64,000 nt of DNA from Chromobacterium subtsugae (GCF_001676875.1 NZ_JYKA01000007.1:124001-188000); one strand, 5' to 3'; counted from the stretch's first letter, positions 11,780-20,342 are shown. Translations and numbers: made by a program. Notes: a model not told the origin generated them from the letters alone.

Positions 11780-12439
11780 ATGGATTTCGAAAAAACCCGT
11801 TTCAACATGGTCGAACAACAGATTCGCCCGTGGGACGTTCTGGATACCAACGTGCTGGATCTGCTGTTTCACGTGAAACGCGAGGACTTCGTGGCCGACA
11901 ATCAGCGCCAGATGGCCTTTGTCGATACCGAACTGCCGCTGCCCAACGGCAGCAAGATGCTACAGCCCAAGATGGAAGCCCGCCTGGTGCAGGACGCCTC
12001 CATCCAGCCCACCGACAAGATCCTGGAAATCGGCACCGGCAGCGGCTATCTGACCGCGCTGCTGGCCAAGATGGGCAAGCAGGTGGTGAGCGTGGAAATC
12101 GACGCGGCCCAGAAAGCGCGCGCCGCCGAAAATCTGAAACAGGCCGGCATCGCCAACGCCACCCTGGTTGAGGGCGACGGCGTGCTGGGCCTGCCGGCGC
12201 AAGCGCCCTACGACGTGATCGTGGTCGGCGGTTCGCTGCCGGTGGTGCCGCAGGAACTGAAAGACCAGCTGGCCGTCGGCGGCCGCCTGATCCTGGTGGC
12301 CGGCGACCTGCCGGTGATGGCTTGCAAGCTGATCCAGCGCGAAACCGAAACCAGCTTCCGCGAAACCGCGCTGTTCGAGACCTGTGTCGAGCGGCTGCAG
12401 AAATTCGAAGCCGTCGAACCGGCTCGTTTCAGCTTCTGA
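11780..12439 (+). CDS. PCMT-family SAM-dependent methyltransferase
   Basis: A 219-residue protein related to protein-L-isoaspartate O-methyltransferase: N-terminal MDFEKTRFNMVEQQIRPWDV, MQPKMEARLVQD-like core (MLQPKMEARLVQ), SAM-binding EIGTGSGYLTALLA, and VIVVGGSLP. It belongs to the proteobacterial subgroup often found beside a rhodanese gene, as here (two bases downstream). Repair of isoaspartyl residues is plausible but the subgroup lacks clear biochemical proof. ATG 11780 follows GGAG. Confidence 0.85.
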   Translation: MDFEKTRFNMVEQQIRPWDVLDTNVLDLLFHVKREDFVADNQRQMAFVDTELPLPNGSKMLQPKMEARLVQDASIQPTDKILEIGTGSGYLTALLAKMGKQVVSVEIDAAQKARAAENLKQAGIANATLVEGDGVLGLPAQAPYDVIVVGGSLPVVPQELKDQLAVGGRLILVAGDLPVMACKLIQRETETSFRETALFETCVERLQKFEAVEPARFSF

Positions 12440-12441
12440 CC

Positions 12442-12768
12442 ATGCTGCGCGAAATCACCGCTCCGCAACTGGCGGCGCTGCTGGCCGATCCGCAGGCCGC
12501 GCGCCCGGTGCTGCTGGACGTGCGCGAAGGCTGGGAATACCAGCTGGCGCACATCGAGGGCAGCGTCCACATTCCGATGAACCTGATCCCGATCCGGATG
12601 AGCGAACTGCCGGACGACGCCGCCATCGTCGCCATCTGCCATCACGGCATGCGCAGCGCCCAGGTGGCGATGTTCCTGCAGAACGCCGGCTTCGACGACG
12701 TGATCAACCTCCAGGGCGGCATCGACGCCTGGTCCGCCCAGGTGGATCCGGCCGTCGCCCGGTATTGA
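12442..12768 (+). CDS. Rhodanese-like single-domain protein
   Basis: A 108-residue rhodanese with DVREGWEYQLAHIEGSVHIPM and the catalytic loop CHHGMRS (C66), followed by NLQGGIDAW. It may act as a sulfurtransferase accepting persulfide on C66. The gene starts two bases after the PCMT-like stop, so the two are almost certainly one transcript, ending at the terminator at 12816. Confidence 0.9.
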   Translation: MLREITAPQLAALLADPQAARPVLLDVREGWEYQLAHIEGSVHIPMNLIPIRMSELPDDAAIVAICHHGMRSAQVAMFLQNAGFDDVINLQGGIDAWSAQVDPAVARY

Positions 12769-12815
12769 TACTGGACTAGACGGCGCGTCGCCCATTGGGG
12801 TGACGCAGCCTACCA

Positions 12816-12838
12816 GCACCGCCTCCGGGCGGTGTTTT
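12816..12838 (+). terminator. Terminator after the PCMT/rhodanese pair
   Basis: Seven-base stem CACCGCC / GGCGGTG with loop TCCG, followed by TTTT, 48 bases after the rhodanese stop. A second imperfect hairpin (GCGTCGCCC...GGGGTGACGC) lies just before it. Confidence 0.75.
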
Positions 12839-12907
12839 GCTTGGAACGAAACGCCGCCCGCCGCCTCCAAGGGTCGTGATCCGCCACTCCCGCCGCAAAG
12901 AAACCCT

Positions 12908-13630
12908 ATGCAAGCTCTGAATTATCTTTCCTCCGCCCTCGCCCGCGTCCATCCGGCCTGGGAAGCGGTGCTGCGCCAAGCCGACATCGCCGCGCGGCTG
13001 GCCGACATCGACCGCCAGCTGAGCCAGCAAAGCGAGGCCGGCAAGACGCTGTTCCCGCCCGCGGCGCAGATCTTCAACGCGCTCAGCTTCGCGTCGCCGG
13101 CCGACGTCAAGGTGGTGATCCTGGGCCAGGACCCGTACCACGGCGCCGGCGAAGCGATGGGGCTGTCGTTTTCAGTGCCGGAAGGCGTGCGCGTGCCGCC
13201 GTCCTTGCGCAACATCTACAAGGAACTGGCGGCCGACCTGGGCCTGGGCATTCCCGCCAACGGCGATCTCAGCCACTGGGCGCAGCAAGGCGTATTGCTG
13301 CTCAACAGCGTGTTCACCGTCGAGCAGGACCAGGCCGGCAGCCACGGCAAGCTGGGCTGGCAGACGGTCAGCGACGCGCTGATCGACGCCGTCAACGCGC
13401 AAAGCCCCGGCTGCGTGTTCCTGCTATGGGGCAACTGGGCGCAGACCAAGGCCGAGCGCATCGACGCCAGCCGCCACCTGGCGCTGAAGGCCGCCCATCC
13501 GTCGCCGCTGTCGGCCAGCCGCGGCTTCCACGGCTGCCGCCATTTCTCCCAAGTCAACGCCTGGCTGATCGCCCGCGGCCGCCAGCCGGTGCGCTGGGCC
13601 GCCGCCGCCGCGCAAAACAGCCTGTTCTGA
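12908..13630 (+). CDS. ung: Uracil-DNA glycosylase, family 1
   Basis: Removes uracil from DNA in base excision repair. The 240-residue protein has the catalytic water-activating motif VVILGQDPYHGAGEAMG (D75), LLLNSVFTV, and the leucine-loop AAHPSPLSASRGFHGC. The usual bacterial length is 225-240. An in-frame extension to 12800 is unlikely because it reads through the terminator and has poor composition. A G+C hairpin without T-run follows at 13638-13665. Confidence 0.97.
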   Translation: MQALNYLSSALARVHPAWEAVLRQADIAARLADIDRQLSQQSEAGKTLFPPAAQIFNALSFASPADVKVVILGQDPYHGAGEAMGLSFSVPEGVRVPPSLRNIYKELAADLGLGIPANGDLSHWAQQGVLLLNSVFTVEQDQAGSHGKLGWQTVSDALIDAVNAQSPGCVFLLWGNWAQTKAERIDASRHLALKAAHPSPLSASRGFHGCRHFSQVNAWLIARGRQPVRWAAAAAQNSLF

Positions 13631-13709
13631 CCTTTCTGTCCGCCGCGGCGCTTTGCGCGGCGGACGGCTTGCCCTAAGCTAGTAGCTCCGCCACTTCCCT
13701 GTCCCCATC

Positions 13710-15020
13710 GTGGAAATCCTGCTGCTGCTGGGCCTGATCCTGTTGAACGCCGTATTCGCGATGGCCGAGATCGCCATCGTCTCCTCGCGCAAAGTCCGGC
13801 TGCTGCAAAAGGCCGAAGACGGCCACCGCGGCGCCCGCGCGGCATTGGCGCTGGCCGCCGAACCCACCCGCTTCCTGTCCACCATCCAGATCGGCATCAC
13901 CTCGATCAGCATCCTGTCCGGCGTCTACGGCGAGGCGGCGCTGTCCGAGCATCTGCGCGCCGCGCTGCTCGAGGTGCCGCTGCTGGCGCCTTACAGCAAG
14001 CCGCTGTCGGTGGCGCTGATGGTGGTGTTCATCACCACGCTGTCGCTAATCCTGGGCGAACTGGTGCCCAAACGGCTGGCGCTGCTCAATCCGGAACGGG
14101 TGGCGATGGCGCTGGCGCGGCCGATGCTGCTGCTGTCGCGCGCCAGCGCGCCGCTAGTGCAGGTGTTCAGCCGCGTCACCGACGGCCTGTTGCGCCTGTT
14201 GGGCGCCAAAAAGAGCGACGAGCCGTCGATCACCGAGGACGAGATCCGCACGCTGATGGAACAAGGCGCCGACGAAGGCGTGTTCGACCGCGCCGAACAG
14301 GAGCTGGTGGAAAACATCTTCCGCCTGGACAACCGCAAGGTGGCGGCGGTGATGACGCCGCGCAAGGACGTGGTGCTGCTGGACCTGGAAGACGGCCCGG
14401 AGCACAACCGCGAACTGCTGCTGCGGCACAACTTCAGCCATTTCCCGGTTTGCCGCGGCGACAGCGACCAGGTGATAGGCATACTCAACGCCAAGCGGCT
14501 GCTGGACCGGTTGCTCACCGGCCAGCCGGCCGACTTCGCCGCCGACCTGGCGCCGCCGCTGTACGTGCCGGCCACCTCATCGCTGATGCAGCTGCTGGAG
14601 CAGTTCAAGCAGGCGCGCAGCCACAGCGCGCTGGTGGTGGACGAATACGGCGAGCTGGAAGGCCTGGTGTCGATCAACGACGTGATGGAAGCCATCGTCG
14701 GCGATATGCCGGCCATCGGCGGCGAAGACGACGAAATCGTGCAGCGCGAGGACGGCAGCTGGCTGGTGGACGGCATGGTGTCGCTGGACAGCTTCCGCGA
14801 ATTCTTCGAGCTGGACAGCCCGCTGCCGGGCGAGGCCGGCGGCAATATCCACACCCTGGGCGGCGTCATCATGTTCAAGCTGGGACGCATCCCCAGCGTC
14901 ACCGATCGTTTCGAGTGGAACGGCTTCAGCTTCGAGGTGGTGGACATGGACAAGACCCGGGTCGACAAGATCCTGGTGCAGCGCCGCCATCTGCCGCAAC
15001 CGGAGTTCGAGTCGATTTGA
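13710..15020 (+). CDS. CorC/HlyC (CNNM-type) membrane protein
   Basis: A 436-residue protein with a DUF21/CNNM membrane domain (residues ~1-190, starting with EILLLLGLILLNAVFAMAEI), two CBS domains (~210-335, containing MTPRKDVVLLDL and VVDEYGELEGLVSINDVMEAI) and a C-terminal CorC_HlyC domain. Relatives are implicated in magnesium or cobalt export; the old hemolysin label is not supported functionally. The start is GTG at 13710; the sequence before it contains stops. Confidence 0.9.
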   Translation: MEILLLLGLILLNAVFAMAEIAIVSSRKVRLLQKAEDGHRGARAALALAAEPTRFLSTIQIGITSISILSGVYGEAALSEHLRAALLEVPLLAPYSKPLSVALMVVFITTLSLILGELVPKRLALLNPERVAMALARPMLLLSRASAPLVQVFSRVTDGLLRLLGAKKSDEPSITEDEIRTLMEQGADEGVFDRAEQELVENIFRLDNRKVAAVMTPRKDVVLLDLEDGPEHNRELLLRHNFSHFPVCRGDSDQVIGILNAKRLLDRLLTGQPADFAADLAPPLYVPATSSLMQLLEQFKQARSHSALVVDEYGELEGLVSINDVMEAIVGDMPAIGGEDDEIVQREDGSWLVDGMVSLDSFREFFELDSPLPGEAGGNIHTLGGVIMFKLGRIPSVTDRFEWNGFSFEVVDMDKTRVDKILVQRRHLPQPEFESI

Positions 15021-15097
15021 GTACGGCGGCGGACGGCGGGAAACTCGCCGCCGCGCAGGCGATCTGACAACCATCGACCGCTTCCCGCCGAGACTTC

Positions 15098-15562
15098 ATG
15101 ACCCCAGCCCTGCCCGATCGCCGCGTCGTCCAGGCCGACGCGCGCCGCCTCGCCGACTGGCTTCGCCTGCGCGCGGCGCTGTGGCCGGATTGTCCCGCCG
15201 ACGACCATCGCGCGGATATCTCCCGCCAACTGACGCAAACCGGCCGCTACGCCGCCTTTCTGGCGCTTGATGCCGGCAACGCCGTCGCCTTGCTGGAGAT
15301 TGCGCTACGCAACGATTACGTCAACGGCGCCCGCTCCGGCTCGCCGGTGGCCTTCATCGAAGGCCTCTACGTGGCGCCGCGGCATAGACGCGCCGGACTG
15401 ACGACCATGATGCTTGCCGCGGCCAAGGCATGGGCGCTGACGCGAGGCTGTTCCGAAATGGCCTCCGACACCAGCCTGGACAACCTGGCGGCGCAGGCCG
15501 CGCATCGGGCGCTGGGCTTCGAGGAAAGCGAACGCGTGGTGTTCTACCGCATGGCGCTGTGA
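15098..15562 (+). CDS. GNAT acetyltransferase resembling aminoglycoside 6'-N-acetyltransferase
   Basis: A 154-residue GNAT protein. FIEGLYVAPRHRRAGLTTMMLAAAKAWA is the acetyl-CoA site, and ASDTSLDNLAAQAAHRALGFEESERVVFYR closely follows the AAC(6')-I signature (SDxxLDNxxSxxxHxxLGFxExxRxVxFRK). N-terminal residues include LRLRAALWPD, also seen in AAC(6') enzymes. It lies between core genes without mobile elements, so it looks like an intrinsic chromosomal gene of the AAC(6')-Ih/Iz style rather than an acquired one. Activity on aminoglycosides is inferred. Confidence 0.8.
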   Translation: MTPALPDRRVVQADARRLADWLRLRAALWPDCPADDHRADISRQLTQTGRYAAFLALDAGNAVALLEIALRNDYVNGARSGSPVAFIEGLYVAPRHRRAGLTTMMLAAAKAWALTRGCSEMASDTSLDNLAAQAAHRALGFEESERVVFYRMAL

Positions 15563-15638
15563 TGCTTTGCTCGTCGCGCTGATGCCCCAGCGGGGCGATC
15601 TGCCGCCATCTCCTCCACTCTGCGCATAGGCGTAACAC

Positions 15639-15666
15639 CCGGCGAGCCGGGCTTCCGCCCTACGGC
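15639..15666. repeat. Short GC-rich palindromic intergenic repeat (REP-like)
   Basis: CCCGGC-GAG-GCCGGG followed by CTTCCGCCCTACG. The GGGCTTCCGCC core recurs after zwf in both orientations (62694-62706 and 62765-62775). It may be a dispersed extragenic palindrome of this genome. Confidence 0.4.
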
Positions 15667-16655
15667 GCCGGCCGCTGGCTGAGCCTGGCCCGGCCTTCGC
15701 CGAAAACTTCCAACACGGCCCAGGCGCCGTTCAGCAGGCTCCACTGTGGCGGCGAGTGGCCGATGTCTGCGTCCATCGCCACCGGACAGCCCAAGCCATC
15801 CAGCGCGGCGCGCACCGCCGCCTGATACGACAAAGCCCCCGCGTTGGCGGCCTCAGGGCCCGTGCTGCGGCCCAACACCAGCCCGGACAGGCCATCGAAC
15901 GTTCCGGACAGCCTGAGGCCCGCCAGGGCCCTTAAAACGCCGCAGGGCGCGAGTTCGCAGTTTTCCAGGTACAGGATGGCCGGCTTGCGCTTGAAGGCCG
16001 CCAGATCGAAATACGGCGTGCCCTGCAGCGATGCCAGCACGTCCAGGCAGCCGCCGATCAGCCGGCCTGCCATTTTTCCCGCTCCGCCGTCCAGCATCCG
16101 CACTTGGTTGGCAAAGGTCTGGCCAGGCTCGTCCCAGCGCCAGTAACGCGCGTATTGCTCCTGCGCCGCCGGCATGCCGGTTTCCAACGCCGCCAGCAGC
16201 GCCTCGTAGCCGGATTGCCTTTCTTTCAGCGGCGAATCCATCAGGTTGGGCCCGTGCAGCGTGGCCCAGCCGGACAGCAGGGTCAGCGGCGCCAGAAGGG
16301 TGGAGACATCGGAGAAGCCAGCCAGCCATTTCGGCGGCAGCTTGGCCAGCGCGGCGAAATCCAGCCCCGCCAGCAGCTCTATCGCCAGTTCGCCGCCCCA
16401 GGGCGGCAGGATGGCGCGGATGCCCGGATCGAACAGGAAACGCTTCAGTTCGGCCAACCGCGCGGCGGCGGGCGCGCTGGCGTCGCATTTCTCCTCGCGC
16501 AGGCACTCGCCCTCCACCACCCGGTAGCCGCGCGCGCGCAGCATGGCCAGCGCATCATCCAGCTGGTTGTGCAGCTGCGCAGGAACCCCGGAGGAAAAGG
16601 CGGTGACGGCGATGGCGTCGCCAACCTGCAACGGCGCCGGAAAACGGGTCTGCAT
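15660..16655 (-). CDS. LD-carboxypeptidase family protein (peptidase S66)
   Basis: A 331-residue S66 serine peptidase of the LdcA/MccF fold. The nucleophile serine is in WLAGFSDVSTL, the glutamate in LYLENCELAP and the histidine in DADIGHSPPQW, completing the Ser-Glu-His triad. LdcA enzymes trim the terminal D-Ala of murein tetrapeptides during recycling; MccF cleaves microcin C. The ILPPWGGELAIELL segment fits either. No peptidoglycan-recycling neighbour helps decide, so the name stays general. Confidence 0.87.
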   Translation of the reverse strand: MQTRFPAPLQVGDAIAVTAFSSGVPAQLHNQLDDALAMLRARGYRVVEGECLREEKCDASAPAAARLAELKRFLFDPGIRAILPPWGGELAIELLAGLDFAALAKLPPKWLAGFSDVSTLLAPLTLLSGWATLHGPNLMDSPLKERQSGYEALLAALETGMPAAQEQYARYWRWDEPGQTFANQVRMLDGGAGKMAGRLIGGCLDVLASLQGTPYFDLAAFKRKPAILYLENCELAPCGVLRALAGLRLSGTFDGLSGLVLGRSTGPEAANAGALSYQAAVRAALDGLGCPVAMDADIGHSPPQWSLLNGAWAVLEVFGEGRARLSQRPAP

Positions 16656-16687
16656 CTGTGGATTTCCTTCCAGCCTGGACTCCCGCC

Positions 16688-16696
16688 TGTGGATAA
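16688..16696 (-). repeat. Perfect DnaA box in the GNAT/LD-carboxypeptidase gap
   Basis: TGTGGATAA on the plus strand (TTATCCACA on the minus). It sits in the 49-base gap between two minus-strand genes, about 730 bases before the main DnaA-box cluster. Confidence 0.6.
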
Positions 16697-16704
16697 GCCG
16701 CGCT

Positions 16705-17148
16705 TCAAGCGCGCCGCGGCAGATCCAGCGCGAACGTGATGCCGGTGTTTTTCTGCTGGTAGCCGATACGGCGGTAGAACGCGTGCGCGTCCAGCCGCTG
16801 TTGTCCCGAGCGCAGGCGGATGCGCGGATAGCCGCGTTCTTGCGCCCAGGCCTCGCAGGCCGCCAGCAACAGCCTGCCTATCCCCAATCCCCTGTGTTCC
16901 GGCGCCACCACGATGCCGCCGATTTCCACATACGACTCCGCTTCCAGCAGATGGCCGCCATGGCCATGCGCCCAACCGGCCAGCTGGCCGTCCTTTTCCG
17001 CCACCCAGATCTCGTTGTCGGGAAAGGCGCGCACCGCGGCGTAGCGCCGGCCCACCTCTTCCGCGCTGCTCGGGTAATCCAGATCGCCGCACAGTTTGGC
17101 CACCGCGGCGATATCGGTTTCCCGCATGGTTCTGATCAATATCGACAT
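16705..17148 (-). CDS. GNAT-family N-acetyltransferase
   Basis: A 147-residue GNAT: MSILIRTMRETDIAAVAKL at the start, IGGIVVAPEHRGLGIGRLLLAACEAWA as the acetyl-CoA-binding motif A, and AHAFYRRIGYQQKNTGITFA at the end. This is a common stand-alone acetyltransferase; the substrate is unknown. Its upstream side holds an inverted repeat TGTCATG-7-CATGACA at 17159-17179 that could be an operator. Confidence 0.85.
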   Translation of the reverse strand: MSILIRTMRETDIAAVAKLCGDLDYPSSAEEVGRRYAAVRAFPDNEIWVAEKDGQLAGWAHGHGGHLLEAESYVEIGGIVVAPEHRGLGIGRLLLAACEAWAQERGYPRIRLRSGQQRLDAHAFYRRIGYQQKNTGITFALDLPRRA

Positions 17149-18094
17149 CTCGTCATCCTGTCATGCCAAAGACATGACATTCTGCATGCGACGCGTCGCG
17201 GCAACAAACGCGGCGGTTCACGACATGGCTCCGGCAGCGGCGGAATCGGCTTGCGCTGCAACCAGACGCCAATCGTCGCCATCCCGGGTTTCATGCGCGA
17301 TCTCTGTGCGTTTCTTTCTATCCCATTGATAGATAGAAGGAAAAATGCACGCTCAGCTAGCTGGCAGGCTGGCTTTCCGTTGCCGGAGCCGCCGATCAGC
17401 GGTCAGTACAACGCGGGGAAAGTGGATAACTTTCCGCTGATAGGTGCAGGCTATCGAGCAGTTCCCCCTTCGGCTTGGGTGATCCACAAGTCTTGCCATG
17501 TTTTCCAAACCACGTCCTTGCAGACGTTTTTTCCTGTTTTCCCAGAGAGTTGTCTGTCTTGAGTCCAGCCTTGTTCTGCCTTGCCGTTTCTTTTCTTGTA
17601 TTCCCATTTTTATATTGAAGAAACTGGTAGAAGATGGCCCAGTCCTGTTGATAAGTATATTTATCCGTTTAAATTCAATATCTTGATCGTGATGGAAAGT
17701 TGTTGTCAGCCATGGTTGTTGCGTGCTGGCTAGTTGTGGATAAGTTTGGTCTTTTCTGCAGACAGGCAGTTTTCCACATGCTGGCAACGGGAAGTGCCCT
17801 TGTTGCTGTGAACGGTTTTTTTTGCCGCCCAAGTGTCCATTCCTCACCGTTGTTTCTTTAACGCAGCTATAAAATGATGATAATGCTGAAGGCGGAGAAT
17901 ATTGTGGACAATCCTGAAAAATCCATGATTTTCATCATCTTGTCCTGTTGATAGCCATGGGATTATTGCAGCGCGCAAAGGCTGGGCAGATTGTGGATAA
18001 ATCCGCCGCCGCTTATCAACAGCTGTTTATCCACATTCCTTGCGGAGGGATTTTGCTTGGTTAACCACAGCCCTGCTCGGGTACAATGCCCGCC
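17149..18094. other. Gene-free AT-rich tract (946 bases) carrying the DnaA-box cluster
   Basis: By far the most AT-rich stretch of the window. The only long frame (minus, 17847-17353) has no recognisable composition or ribosome site. From left to right it holds an inverted repeat at 17159-17179, a small palindrome CTATC-CCATT-GATAG near 17319-17335, T-rich tracts at 17525-17610, an A/T tract with an IHF-like site at 17640-17690, and DnaA boxes from 17421 to 18069. The right edge is the waaC promoter area. No RNA gene was recognised. Confidence 0.7.
17159..17179. repeat. Inverted repeat upstream of the GNAT gene
   Basis: TGTCATG, seven bases, CATGACA: perfect arms, 11 bases upstream of the minus-strand GNAT start codon. 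Spacing and position suit an operator for a dimeric repressor; no cognate regulator is evident. Confidence 0.4.
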
Positions 18095-18146
18095 ATGATG
18101 AATGTGCTGATTGTGCGCACCTCGTCGATGGGCGACCTTATCCACA
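17421..18146. other. Cluster of DnaA boxes with AT-rich segment and IHF-like site (datA/DARS/origin-like)
   Basis: Perfect TTATCCACA (either strand) lies at 17735-17743, 17992-18000, 18027-18035 and 18138-18146. One-mismatch versions lie at 17421-17429, 17480-17488, 17646-17654, 17770-17778, 17903-17911, 18013-18021 and 18061-18069. An IHF-type sequence, CAATATCTTGATC (12 of 13 to the consensus complement), is at 17676-17688 beside the most AT-rich stretch. Clusters of DnaA boxes with IHF sites are the hallmark of oriC, datA and DARS loci. dnaA, dnaN, gyrB and rpmH are not adjacent, so a DnaA-titration or reactivation locus is the leading reading. Confidence 0.6.
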
Positions 18147-19057
18147 CCTGGCCCGCCATCACCGAGCTGAAAACGCATTACCCCAATATCCGGCTGAGCT
18201 GGCTGACCGAGGAAAGCTTCGCCGACATCGCCCGGCTGCATCCGCAGGTCGCCGAAGTGCTGACCCTGCGCTGGCGCAGCTGGCGCAAGCGTTTGCTGCA
18301 GCCTGCCGCCTGGCGCGAACTGAAGGCGCTGAAGCGGCAACTGCGCGACACCCATTTCGACCTGGTGCTGGACAGCCAGGGCTTGCTGAAAAGCGCGATC
18401 CCGGCGCGCTGGGCCGCCGCGCCGCTGGCCGGCCTGGACTGGAGCAGCGCGCGCGAGGCGCTGGCCAGCCTGTTTTACGACAAGAAACATTCGGTATCGC
18501 GCCGGTTGTCAGCGATAGAACGCAACCGCCGGCTGTTCGGCCTGAGCTTCGGCTACCAGCCGCAAGGCGAGCCTAGCTTCGGCGTGGCGGCCGGAGAGCG
18601 GCCGTCGTGGATGCTTTCCGGCCGTTACGCGGTGCTGCTGCATGCCACCAGCCGCGCCTCCAAGGAATGGCCGGAGGCGAATTGGGTGGAGCTGGGCGAA
18701 CGCCTGTCCAATCAGCACGACATGGTGATGGTGCTGCCCTGGGGCAACGACGCTGAAAAAGCCCGCGCCGAAAGGCTGGCCGGGCGGATGCCGGCCGCGG
18801 TGGTGGCGCCGAAGATGAGCCTGGTGGAAGCCGCCGGCTTGCTGGGCCATGCCAGCGCGGTGGTCGGCGTGGATACCGGCCTCGCCCACCTGGCCAACGC
18901 GCTGAACGTGCCATTGGCGGCGATCTACACCGATACCGATCCGCAGCAGACCGGCGTGGTGGAAACGCCGTGGGCGACCAATCTGGGCAATATCGGCCAG
19001 TGTCCGCAGGTGGATGAGGTGCTGCGGGCGCTGCGATCGCGGCGGGACTGGACGTGA
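18095..19057 (+). CDS. waaC: LPS heptosyltransferase I
   Basis: Transfers the first L-glycero-D-manno-heptose to Kdo in the LPS inner core. A 320-residue GT9 enzyme with N-terminal MNVLIVRTSSMGDLIHTWPA, the LVLDSQGLLKSA segment, LLHATSRASKEWP and GVDTGLAHLANAL, as in WaaC. Three ATGs (18086, 18095, 18098) are possible and none has a good ribosome site. TACAAT at 18083 resembles a -10 box, so the mRNA may have almost no leader. It overlaps waaA by four bases, giving translational coupling. A DnaA box lies inside its 5' end. Confidence 0.92.
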   Translation: MMNVLIVRTSSMGDLIHTWPAITELKTHYPNIRLSWLTEESFADIARLHPQVAEVLTLRWRSWRKRLLQPAAWRELKALKRQLRDTHFDLVLDSQGLLKSAIPARWAAAPLAGLDWSSAREALASLFYDKKHSVSRRLSAIERNRRLFGLSFGYQPQGEPSFGVAAGERPSWMLSGRYAVLLHATSRASKEWPEANWVELGERLSNQHDMVMVLPWGNDAEKARAERLAGRMPAAVVAPKMSLVEAAGLLGHASAVVGVDTGLAHLANALNVPLAAIYTDTDPQQTGVVETPWATNLGNIGQCPQVDEVLRALRSRRDWT

Positions 19058-20319
19058 GCTGGCAGCGCTGCTTGTACGGCGCGCTGTGGCGGACGCTGAC
19101 GCCGCTGATCCGCCGTTATCTGAGAAAGCGCGCGAAACAGGCGCCGGCCTATCTATTGCACTGGGACGAGCGTTTCGGCCGGGTCTTGCAGCCGCGCGCC
19201 GTCGGCGCGATCTGGATCCACGCGGTGTCGGTGGGCGAAACCCGCGCCGCGCAGCCGCTGGTGGCGGCCTTGCGCCGGCAGTGGCCGGACGCGCCGCTGC
19301 TGCTGACCCAGATGACCCCGACCGGCCGCGCCACAGCCGAAGCGCTGTACCCGGACGCCGAGGTGCGCTACCTGCCCTACGATTATCCACAGGCCGCCGC
19401 CGACTTCCTCGCCGCCTACCGGCCGCGCTGCGGCGTGCTGATGGAAACCGAGCTGTGGCCCAACCTGATCCACGCCGCCGCCGCCCAGCGGGTGCCGCTG
19501 GTTTTGGCCAACGCCAGACTGTCGGACAAATCGCTGAAAGGCTATCGCCGCATCCTGGGGCTGATTCGCCCAGCCATGCGGGATTTGGCTGCTGTTGCCG
19601 CCCAAACGGCAGCTGATGCCGATCGTTTCCGGAAGATAGGCGCGGAAAACATCACGGTTTGCGGCAACAGCAAATATGATATAGAGATTCCGGCAGAACA
19701 GATGCAACTGGCGGATGGCTTCCGCCAGCGCATAGGCGCGCGCCAGGCGCTGCTGTGCGCCAGCACCCGCGAAGGCGAGGAGGCGCTGATTCTGGACGCC
19801 TGGCTCGCGGCCGGCGACGCGGTCGGCGACGCGCTGCTGGTGTTGGCGCCGCGCCACCCGGAGCGGCTGCAGGCGGTGGCGGAGCTGGCGGCCGAGCGCG
19901 GTCTGAAGCTGCAGCGCCGCAGCGACGGCGCCGCGGTGGCGGCGGACACCCAGGTGTGGCTGGGCGACAGCATGGGCGAGATGTTCGGCTATCTTGGCGC
20001 TTGCGACGTCGCCTTCATCGGCGGCAGCCTGCTGCCTTTCGGCTGCCATAACCTGATCGAGCCGGCGATCGCCGGCGTGCCGGCGCTGTTCGGCCCGTCG
20101 GTGTTCAATTTCCAGCAGGCCGCCGCCGACGCGCAGGCGGCCGGCGCGGCGCGCCAGGTGGCCGACGCCGCCGAAATGGTGGCGCTGGCGCTCTCGCTGC
20201 TGGCCGACCCCGAGCGGCGCGCGGCGATGCGCGAAGGCGCGGCGGCGTTCCGCCAGGCCCATCGCGGCGCCAGCCAGCGCATGCTGGAAGTGATCCGCGC
20301 GACGCTGGACGCGAGCTAA
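19054..20319 (+). CDS. waaA: 3-deoxy-D-manno-octulosonic acid (Kdo) transferase
   Basis: Adds Kdo to lipid IVA at the inner-membrane cytoplasmic face. A 421-residue GT30 protein: N-terminal LTPLIRRYLRKRAKQAPAYL, IWIHAVSVGETRAAQPLV, LMETELWPNLI, VLANARLSDKSLKGY, and C-terminal GGSLLPFGCHNLIEPA, all diagnostic. The start is GTG in the GTGA overlap with the waaC stop. A perfect DnaA box lies at 19383-19391. The transcript ends at the hairpin at 20343-20378. Confidence 0.96.
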   Translation: MSWQRCLYGALWRTLTPLIRRYLRKRAKQAPAYLLHWDERFGRVLQPRAVGAIWIHAVSVGETRAAQPLVAALRRQWPDAPLLLTQMTPTGRATAEALYPDAEVRYLPYDYPQAAADFLAAYRPRCGVLMETELWPNLIHAAAAQRVPLVLANARLSDKSLKGYRRILGLIRPAMRDLAAVAAQTAADADRFRKIGAENITVCGNSKYDIEIPAEQMQLADGFRQRIGARQALLCASTREGEEALILDAWLAAGDAVGDALLVLAPRHPERLQAVAELAAERGLKLQRRSDGAAVAADTQVWLGDSMGEMFGYLGACDVAFIGGSLLPFGCHNLIEPAIAGVPALFGPSVFNFQQAAADAQAAGAARQVADAAEMVALALSLLADPERRAAMREGAAAFRQAHRGASQRMLEVIRATLDAS

Positions 20320-20342
20320 ACCATCCGCGGCATCGGCAAGGC

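Noticed and set aside
13638-13665. Terminator after ung
   Set aside because: A perfect ten-base GC stem exists (GTCCGCCGCG / CGCGGCGGAC) but no T-run follows on either strand, so it is noted only as a hairpin.
17353-17847. A 164-codon minus frame inside the AT-rich tract
   Set aside because: No ribosome site, no domain, and it runs through several DnaA boxes. Kept as non-coding.
17421-18146. The DnaA-box cluster as the main chromosomal origin
   Set aside because: Not adopted as the annotation because dnaA, dnaN, gyrB and rpmH are absent and I cannot compute GC skew; kept as an alternative in the finding.
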